From contig JALGAS010000008.1 of assembly GCA_023078685.1 (NCBI GenBank), positions 1,550,001-1,614,000 on the forward strand: 64,000 bases of DNA, written 5' to 3'. Source of the stretch: Neopestalotiopsis rosae. Lineage: Eukaryota > Ascomycota > Sordariomycetes > Amphisphaeriales > Sporocadaceae. The translations under genes and the position numbers were made by a program. Of this stretch, positions 56,098-64,000 are shown piece by piece (within the stretch, counting starts at the first letter, position 1; every line of letters starts with the position of its first letter). The notes below the pieces were generated by a model. It was given only the letters and a program-made list of their open reading frames with translations, made no database searches and was not told the DNA's origin.

Positions 56098-57771
56098 TCA
56101 GACAACTTCCGATGACAGCCTCTCATCTAACCAGCTGGTCATATACCCCTCACCATTGACAGCTTGAATCTCAAATTTCACGCTCAGCATCAACATGATC
56201 TGAAGCTCTCGCAAAAGATTTAACTCTTCCGCTTCTAACCGTGCTGATTCTCCAACAATTCTCAAAAGGCTAGCCGCTTTCCTTCTATCGGTGTATGTCA
56301 GTGCATTTGTCTTGTAGTCGGTATCCGTCAGTTGTGTCAAAGGTCCGACATGTGTAACATTAATAGCATTCGCGGCGGCCCGAAGGGATGGTATGGGCTC
56401 GCCCAATGATTGCTGACTGCGTATAGGCGTAGGTGATCTGGTCGATGCACTCGGTGTAAACTCCTGGCGGAAGATATCGCAGCTCTTGACACCTAACTAG
56501 AGAAGTCCCGGCGCTGTAACATTTTCTTCGTGTCGTAAAGACTGGCTACCGAGTTTGTAGGTCCTCAAGATGCCGATGCCGTCAGGATCAAAGTCGACAA
56601 GCCCATGGAGGGGAATGAAGGGATTTTGAGTGTGAAGCGCATGTAGGAATTGGCGTGTGGCTAAATCTGGGTATCCCTTGGCCTGTGGTAAATGTTATCA
56701 GCAATCGCTACTTACTGAACGGAATATGGAAAGCAATACTGTCAGAAGTAGACCGGGACCGGCAGTGGAGCGGTCAAAATATTTTGTTGCTACCAGGCTG
56801 CGGAATGTTGCCTATTCATCTGTCAGAGGAATGAAAGTAGCGTACAATTAACAGAAGGCTCACCTCTTTCTCAATCACCAGGACCCATTGAATGCCGCGA
56901 AGTTCAAGATTAGCTAGCGAATTTGCTTCTGGGACTGCAGAATACTGCATCAAATCAGCATAGTTAAGCTTCTTTTTCGAGAGAGATCTACAGACTGTTT
57001 CGCCTAATTCGCGCCCAAAGGGTCCTCCAGCTAGGAGTCCTTTGGAAGTGGCAATCTGAACGCGATTAGTGACAGAGAACAAAGTAGGCTGAAACGGGAC
57101 TGTACAATGTTCAGGGCATCTCTATTGACGCCAAAAGTGAAGGCGATGTCGTCAATGATCTGGTCGACGTAGCTCTGCCTTTCAAAGAGATCTTTGTTCA
57201 AATAGAAGATGTATCTGCATATCTGCGTTAATAGTAGTGATTTTTCAGGGATGAACCCCCGAAAATCCGGATGAGATTTCTGCCATGTGCTAGCAAACGG
57301 ACCTCTTTGTAATCTTGACCCCGGATTTGAGTGCTTCATGACAATGGTACAGCACAGTCAGGACTGCTGCTATTCATCCAAATTCCATCAGCTCGAACTT
57401 TCAAATATGCTTCACAGTAGAGATTAGAACTGACTGAATCGTCTAGCACCAGTATTTGAAGCTGTTGGAAACAACACTGCGCCGTCGCGGCCTGTCCTAC
57501 GGCTTCGCATGGGAATCAGGAGAGGTCGATTTGCCTGAAGCCTGTCTACAACACCTTCAATTATATCCTCGATCCTTGACAGTAGAGACGCAGTAGCAGC
57601 TTGGGGGGCGTCTGGTGGTTCCTGGGACTCATTGCCGTCCTCTTGAGCTTCTTGTCGTCGTTGGTCATCGGGATGAACTGCGACATGGACCGCCTGAGGC
57701 TGGGCAGGTTCCCTTGCTGAAGCGCGGAGTGTGCTGGCGTGGAGACGAGGAGGTATTCCTTGGCTCGTCAT
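56098..57771 (-). CDS. spo11: SPO11 meiotic DNA cleavage protein (topoisomerase VI A type), interrupted by in-frame TAG
   Basis: Six exons are supported: 57435-57771, 57303-57369, 57106-57214, 56864-57055, 56740-56811 and from 56682 downward. Introns are 50-88 bp. The product reads RRFTAVLTVLYHCHEALKSG, then ITKR-YIFYLNKDLF with the catalytic Tyr at 139, then YVDQIIDDIAFTFGVNRDAL, WVLVIEKEATF (metal-binding Glu) and LVDFDPDGIGI (Toprim Asp pair at 291/293). SPO11 makes the double-strand breaks that start meiotic recombination. After GLL (residue 320) a TAG at 56497-56499 interrupts the frame where relatives appear to have Trp. The same frame then stays open for 132 codons (LGVKSCDIFRQEF onward) to 56098. 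The truncated 320-aa form would lose the end of the Toprim domain. It is either a nonsense-mutated gene or an assembly error. The exon 2 donor (GTCCGT) is weak but fixed by protein similarity. Confidence 0.85.
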
Positions 57772-58545
57772 GTCGCATAGTCTTATTGATTCGAGGCACC
57801 GAATGATTGAGTAGGTAGGTACGTCATTATTGACCCTCACGAATGTAGATGCGCATCAATGAAACTAGTCTTGGGGAGATTACCTACAGTCCCTTACATT
57901 CATATTGATTTACACACATTTATTATTTGTGGTGCGAAGATTTCGTTCCTGCCACTATGGTGGGAATGCACCTGCCTGTCCCAAATTCAACGGAATACAA
58001 GTGGCATCCAGATGTGCTGGAAGGGACGAGCCATGTACAGAACAGTATCGACTCCCGAGGTCGCTATTACTACTAGGCAGTATATCTGGTCACTACATAT
58101 ATGTGATGTGAAGAATTGACCACCTGCCTGAAGTGAATATACTCAGGAGCACGACAAATGCCAACTGATTCTTCAAAAGCAAGTCCGCACATGCTCTGCG
58201 TGCTAGGCAACTGTGGCATGGGCTTTGATCTATGTTGAGAAGCCAATATTATGGGTAAATCAATGTCTGGAGTAAGAATACTCCAGACCGGATTCGGGCT
58301 CCTTCCTGAGCCCGCGGAGCCCGTCAGAAGGTGGAGGCCCCACTGTAGTGACCTGAGGGCGGTCTCGGGTGGTACCATCTTCAGCGGGGATCGGCACCTG
58401 CATCTGCACCTAGTGCGCCAAGCTCAGGTGCCTGGATTGATTGTACCTCCTGGACACGACGCCCTCGAGAAACAGTGCCAATTCAGGGCCAATTGATCTC
58501 CTGAAACCTGTCTTACCATTCGAGTGTGTGCAGGACATCGACAGC
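57772..58545. other. Divergent promoter region of SPO11 and the oxidosqualene cyclase
   Basis: This is a 774-bp spacer between divergent starts. It has short ORFs only, including open codons just upstream of the cyclase ATG, which I treat as leader. A GTAGGTAGGTAC word lies near 57812. Confidence 0.5.
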
Positions 58546-60929
58546 ATGGTCACGACGCGCTCAAAAGCCTCTGGCGCCGCCGTGGGCATTGCCAATGGCA
58601 ACTCAGACTTGAAGAAGCGCAAGACGGACAGCGACATTGCGCCCCTGGAATCCAAGCAACCGAAAGTGCGCGAGAACACCGACATCACCCGTTGGCGATG
58701 CGTGGATGAGGATGGTAGACTCACCTGGCAATACTTGGAAGACGATGAAGACGCGAAAGAATGGCCCCAGAGCTTTGCCGACAAATGGTACCTCGGACTA
58801 GACCTGGTACGTTTCTTCCTCTTTGAACCAAGGCGTTGCCAATAGCTAATAGATTGTGCCACGTGCAGGGCCTACCTGATCTCCCGAAGCCGCAGAAGCC
58901 GATCGACGCCGTAAAGAATGGCTTGACCTTTTTTGAGAAACTCCAATTGCCATCGGGAGAATGGGGCAGTGAATACGGCGGGCCCATGTTCTTGCTGCCA
59001 GGCATCGTATTTGCCTGGTACGTCACGAAGACGCCTATTCCATGGTACAAGGCGACCGCGATTAAGAACTACCTCAAGGCGCGAGCACACCCCGACGACG
59101 GCGGATGGGGTCTTCACATCGAGGGCGAGAGCAGTATCTTTGGCACCGTACTCAACTATACTGCGTTGCGCCTCGTGGGAGTCGACCCCGACGAACCATT
59201 CATGGTAAAAGCAAGAACAACTTTGCAAAAGCTGGGCGGTGCGACCCATGCACCCCATTGGGCCAAGTTCTGGCTCAGTCTTTTAGGTGTGGCCAAGTGG
59301 GATATTGTCAATCCTGTGCCTCCAGAGATTTGGCTGCTTCCCGATTGGTTTCCGGCCGCCCCTTGGAGATGGTGGATTCACATCCGACAAGTCTTTCTGC
59401 CCATGGGCTACATATACTCCAAGCAGTGGTCATGTGAGGAGACGGATGTTATTCGGGCTCTGAGACAAGAGGTCTTTGCCGAGAAGTGGGAGGACATTGA
59501 CTGGAAAGGAAACCGCAACAGCATCGCTGCGATTGACAACTATCACCCGAAAACGTGGTTGCTCAATACTGCAAACTGGTTCTTTGTCAATGTTTGGAAT
59601 CCCTACTTTAGGACGAAGGGTCTGGCCGAAAAAGCAGAGGCCTGGTGCAGCAAGTTGGTCGACATGGAAGACGCCAACACTGATTTTGCTGATCTTGCCC
59701 CTGTCAATGCTGCCATGAACACGATTGTATGCTACATTCGCGATGGCCCGGGGTCGTACACTGTGCGGAGACACATTGAAAGACTGGAAGACAGTCTTTG
59801 GGTCAAGGACGAGGGTATGCTCAGCAATGGCACCAACGGTGTGCAGAATTGGGACACTGCCTTTGCTATCCAGGCTGTCGTGGACGCCGGTTTAGCTGAG
59901 GATCCTCGCTGGAAGCCGATGCTGACTCGGGCTCTGGAGTTCCTCGACAGTCAACAAATTCGGGAGAATTGCGTAGATCAAGAGGTCTGCTACCGCCAAC
60001 AGCGAAAGGGTGCCTGGGGCTTTAGTAACAAAGTTCAAGGATATGCCGTTAGCGACTGCGTTTCAGAAGCCTTGAAATCAGTCATTCTCCTTCAAAAGAC
60101 ACATGGCTACCCAGAACTTTTGGATGACCAAAGGATCTTTGATGCAATTGATACGCTGCTCACGTACCAGAACGCGTCTGGTGCATGCTCATCATACGAG
60201 CCAACGCGCGGAAGCGAACTTCTGGAAATGCTCAACGCTGCCGAGGTTTTTGGCAAGATCATGGTTGAATACGACTATGTGGAATGTTCAACGGCAGTGA
60301 TCACTGCCTTGTCGCTTTTCAACAAGTATTGGCCGGAGTATAGAGCTGACGACATTAAAAAGTTCAAGGACAGAGTACTTGTCTTTATCAAGAAGGCGCA
60401 GTATCCTCACGGCGGGTGGTACGGAAACTGGGGCATTTGCTTCACCTATGCCACCATGTTTGCACTCGAGAGTCTGTCAAGTGTTGGAGAGACGTATGAA
60501 ACCAGTCCACATGCCAAGAAGGCCTGCGAGTTCTTGATCTCGAAGCAAAGGGCCGATGGAGGATGGTCGGAAAGCTACCGGGTAAGTCTCAGCGGGCGCC
60601 ACTCTGCCAATTAACGCATCACTAATACGGAGACGTAGTCTTGTGAATCGAACACCTATCAAGAACACCCAACGGGTTCGCAGGTTGTGATGACCTCGTG
60701 GGCACTCATTGGATTAATGCATGCAGAATATCCTGATATCGAGCCCATCAAGAAGGGCATCAAACTGATCATGGAAAGGCAGCAATCCAATGGAGAATGG
60801 TTGCCAGAAGCCATCGAGGGAGTGTTCAACAAGAGTTGCATGATCACTTACCAGAACTACAAGTTTACCTTTACTTTGAAGGCTCTGGGAATGTTTGCTG
60901 AACGATTTCCCAACGAGACGGTGATTTGA
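58546..60929 (+). CDS. erg7: Oxidosqualene cyclase, lanosterol synthase type
   Basis: This protein of 754 aa has three exons: 58546-58806, 58869-60581 and 60639-60929. Introns are 62 and 57 bp. A basic 45-residue N-terminal extension (MVTTRSKAS) precedes the conserved DKWYLGLDL start, as in filamentous fungal ERG7. QW-type repeats are spread through it (GEWGSEYGGPMF, DDGGWGLHIEGESS, KGAWGFSNKVQGY, PHGGWYGNWGICF, ADGGWSES). The catalytic acid motif is DCVSE (Asp483), against DCTAE in the standard enzyme. The cyclase folds 2,3-oxidosqualene to a tetracyclic triterpene at the ER or lipid droplets. It could be the ergosterol-pathway enzyme, or a paralogue making another triterpene such as a protostane; sequence by eye does not settle this. 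A second copy in the genome would be informative. Confidence 0.9.
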
Positions 60930-61838
60930 GCTACATGCCAGGGTGGCTCTCAATTGTAGCTTCTTGGATAGGCAATCACCTATGTCCACACAGGTTGTGG
61001 ACCTTTTCAGGAAGCGACTGTCAGGATTTGACGTGGTAATACGGATAATGATAATATAATATGTGCTACATTTCCCACTTTCCAAATCATTGCCCATCAC
61101 CGCCCTATCTCGACAAGATTCAAATCTGCAAGGACATGATAAATACATCAATTACGGTCAGGTTGTTCGACGATCTTGAACGTGAAAGGTAGGCATTTGG
61201 GTGAAGGTTGAGGTGGGACTCATGCCAGAAGAAGCCAACAGAATCAGCGCTCAGAAGTCGAGGCTTGAGAAAGGATAGTCCCTGAATGTGACACCAACTT
61301 TTCACTCTGGTTGAATAGGTGTAACGGTGCTCAGCTAAGTAATTGACAGGTACCTGAAAGTAGGTCGTTCATGCAAGGAGACCTGTCATACTAAATGCAT
61401 TCCTACCTTATTGAGAAACCAGCTACTGACAAGAGGCAGGCAGAATCAAATAGCAAAAGTTATTGCCTGCTGAGTTGAGTGCTACAGGGTTCTAGGTTTG
61501 TACCAGAAGGTAAGGGACCCATATGCGGGCGGTAGTGGGGTGCCGCCAGGGTGTACCCGTTGGACCAAACCTAGACAGCTTGAAGCTTCCCAGAGCTTCG
61601 ATGCCCCGCCGCGTTTGCCTGGAGCAATTGACCTACTTAAGTAACAACCGACCTTCAAAAGCTCAACGCATCACTCCATCGCATAACATTTGTGAAGTAC
61701 TTCAGGCAACCTTTGGGTCACTACTCTGATCTTTAGTCTTTAGCCGTCAATAATTTTCACACAAACATACCCATCTACTCCCTTCGTCGAAATCAGAAGC
61801 ACCTACGCCTACGCAACTCACCATCCCAGTGCCCCGCC
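60930..61838. other. Intergenic, no supported gene
   Basis: This is the 3' flank of the cyclase gene and the promoter of SGT1. No supported ORF. Confidence 0.5.
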
Positions 61839-63475
61839 ATGTCTACCATAGCAGGCCAAGGCCTGAGCTTGATCAAGGCCGGCGACTACGCTGGGGGTAT
61901 TGAGAAGCTTACCCAAGCTTTGAAGTCGCAGAGAGCTCCTCTATGGCTTATTGAGCGATCGAAAGCCTACTTGCGAACGGAGCAGTTCGAACTTGCTCTC
62001 CACGATGCCGAACACGCCCTTTCAATCGCCCTCAACCGTGCTAACCGCGACCTGATGATTGAGGCCCAGCTCCGAAGAGCCATCACACTCTTCCGCATGC
62101 AGAAGTATGCAGATGCCGACGTCTGCGCATTTTGGGCTCTTCAATTGGTCGCAGGCGCCAAAGCCTCCGAGGACGATGGTCAAAACAAGAAGGTTGACGG
62201 CAATGGCGAATATGCCGTCACCAAGGCACAAGTGCAGGAGGAGAACAACAAAGTGCTCGAAGCCACTAAAAAGGCTAGCAGCATCGAGGGTGTTTTGGGC
62301 TCGGGCGGCAATACCAAGACGCAGACAAATCGTAACTTGGCCATCACTTGGCGCATCAATTCCCTGAGCGCCCTGGAGGGGCTTGAGCCCGGTGCGCCGG
62401 GCCGCAAGGTCACCGTCGAGAAGTACCCCAAGCCTTCAGACACACCACCCGCAAAGGCTTCAAGCATACAGACCGTGCAGGTCAATGAGATTGGCGACGA
62501 AGACGAGTCGGACCAGGAGACTGGTAAACCCCAGATTCCCCAGCATATCCTCAATGGAACGGCCGGAACGGCTCCCCCACCAGCTTCTACCGTGACTTGG
62601 AATCAAATCTGGGACCAATTCCAGGCCCAACATAGAAAGCACCACGTTCGCGTGGACTGGTACGAGACCGATGCAACTCTTTCTGTCAGCTTGTTCGTTA
62701 AGAACCTGCCGAAAGACCTTGTCAAGGTTGAGTCCAAAGAGCACAGTGTAAGTTGAGCCAAGAAGACATGATATTGCGGAACACTGACACATTCTAGGTT
62801 GCTATCGCCCCAATCACCAGCATTCCGACCGAGCGGTTCACTTTACACCTCAATGGCTCGATTAAGCCCGAGGAAACAACGTATAGTGTGAAGAGCATGA
62901 AGATCGAGTTGTCGTTAAAGAAGCAGACTGCAGGAAAGTGGCGAATTCTGCGGGACGCCAAAGCCGACGCCAAGTTCTACGAGCAAGAAGCTTTTATCAA
63001 ACACGCCGAGTCCACTGGTCTTCAGCCCGTCCAATTCAATATTGATGAATTCAAGGGCGATCTTGATTCGTGGTATGAGAAATTATACAGGTCAGTGTTC
63101 GACCACGACATTGGTAATGCTACGGCTGCCACTCCAGCTTCGTCATCTGCAGCCGCGCCTCAACAGACCTCAGCGGCAACTACCGAGAAACCCAAGGCTT
63201 CTGGGCCTTCATATCCCACATCGTCCAAGTCTGGCCCCAAGAACTGGGACGCCTTGAAACTTGACGACGACATGGATGACGACAAGCAGGAGACTCCCGA
63301 CGACTTCTTCAAAATGCTCTACAAGAATGCTGATCCGGACACCAGAAGAGCCATGATGAAGAGTTACACAGAGAGCAACGGCACAAGTCTCAGCACTAAT
63401 TGGGCTGAAGCAGCCACGAAGAGTTACAAGACGGAGCCCCCTGAGGGATCAGAGGCCAAGAAGTGGGATCAGTGA
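61839..63475 (+). CDS. sgt1: SGT1-type HSP90 co-chaperone (TPR-CS-SGS)
   Basis: This protein of 528 aa has exons 61839-62747 and 62798-63475, with a 50-bp intron (GTAAGT donor, TCTAG acceptor). The TPR domain is at about residues 1-115 (GLSLIKAGDYAGGIEKLTQA, ERSKAYLRTEQFELALHDAE, ALQLVAGA). The CS domain is at about 270-370 (VRVDWYETDATLSVSLFVKN, MKIELSLKKQTAGKWRIL). The SGS domain is at the C-terminus (KNWDALKLDDDMDDDKQETP, DTRRAMMKSYTESNGTSLST). SGT1 links HSP90 and SKP1/SCF complexes, is essential for the kinetochore and cell cycle in yeast, and stabilises NLR immune receptors in plants and animals. It is a conserved gene of full length and normal codon use. Confidence 0.96.
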
Positions 63476-64000
63476 AGAGATAACAACCCATCTCCAGGTG
63501 ATACAGACATATGTTAACTATTGTTTGATTTCGCCGAGAATGGAAGTCAGAAAGCTTGTCCAGCATTGAACAGGGGTAACGGAGCGCAATTTTACAATGC
63601 CAGTGTATGAAATACGTGATTTCAGGGAGCGGAAAAAGAAACATTCTCCGGCGTTATTGCATCGATACCACAAATTGTTGGAAGCCAGTCCCTAGAGGTT
63701 CAAGTAGTAATTGATTAATCATGTTACATAGTTGGTTGTGCTTGCGGGTATGCGTGTGGTTTGTGGTATACTTCTTAGTTGCCTTCACCATGTTTGCTAA
63801 GACTAGATCGTGATCACGTGATCTAGCACACCAACGGGAATCGCTGCAATTTTTCATCCTCTGATTTTCAACATTTTATTTCTCCGGTGAATTTTATAGT
63901 CATAATTACTGCATAATTGCAAATACGCCTTGACTTCTCGTATATTGGAGTAAGTCTGCAAACCAAGAAACCATTTTCGACTCATTCTGGTTGGGCAGCT
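63476..64000. other. Right edge, no supported gene
   Basis: This is the 3' flank of SGT1 to the window edge. It contains short ORFs only. A 12-bp near-palindrome GATCGTGATCACGTGATC occurs near 63808 and includes a CACGTG box. Confidence 0.5.

Noticed and set aside
56450..56560. An intron ending at the TCTCTAG in SPO11 that would remove the stop codon
   Set aside because: The only nearby donor (GTAGCC) would delete the conserved GSQSLRHEE block, so the stop is better read as a nonsense codon.
48690..60929. ADH, P450 and oxidosqualene cyclase considered as one triterpene gene cluster
   Set aside because: SPO11 and a GH16 gene lie between them, spacing is wide, and no other tailoring or regulatory gene is present; kept only as a low-interest possibility.

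Overview
This window comes from the nuclear genome of a filamentous ascomycete (Pezizomycotina, most probably Sordariomycetes). Genes are monocistronic and lie on both strands. Most introns are 48-90 bp with GTRNGT donors and CTRAC-like branch sites. The gene repertoire is typical of these fungi: HET-domain proteins, fungal Zn2Cys6 regulators, ThrE-like exporters, an OPI1-type repressor and HET-associated kinase-like proteins. Gene models were built by hand from splice signals, and each multi-exon model was checked for exon length divisible by three. I saw no tRNA, rRNA, CRISPR array or intact transposon.

Layout. 1-8.5 kb: the 3' part of a subtilase that has lost its catalytic serine, a Cys-rich secreted protein, a degenerate Gfd2/YDR514C-like nuclease fold, a HET protein, and the AP-1 clathrin adaptor mu subunit. 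8.5-22.8 kb: mostly conserved genes (OPI1-type repressor, SGNH/GDSL hydrolase, ThrE-like transporter, J-domain protein), with a 3.2-kb gene-free stretch before the OPI1 gene.

22.9-31.6 kb is the most distinctive accessory block. It holds an orphan protein gene, a HET gene, and two divergently transcribed kinase-like genes that share an N-terminal module unknown to me. One of the two kinases has a DFT in place of DFG. A frameshifted relic of the orphan gene lies 20 kb away at 44.2-44.5 kb.

32-44 kb: an MFS transporter of the anion:cation symporter type; a junction where the 3' end of an FMN-dependent dehydrogenase abuts a 5'-truncated transcription factor; an intact Zn2Cys6 factor convergent with a flavin monoamine oxidase; and a sugar transporter preceded by a cluster of CreA-type motifs. 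44.8-49.9 kb: two surface-protein genes (one probably GPI-anchored) and a zinc alcohol dehydrogenase. 52.5-63.5 kb: a GH16 glycosidase, a P450, SPO11, an oxidosqualene cyclase of lanosterol-synthase type, and the HSP90 co-chaperone SGT1.

Most notable observations: (1) SPO11 reads well through its catalytic tyrosine and DPDG motif but then has an in-frame TAG where relatives appear to have Trp, with about 130 more open codons in the same frame; (2) the HET/kinase/orphan block looks like an allorecognition or immunity neighbourhood; (3) several proteins keep a fold but have lost catalytic residues (subtilase, Gfd2-like protein, one kinase); (4) two truncated genes meet at a rearrangement scar at about 34.86 kb.
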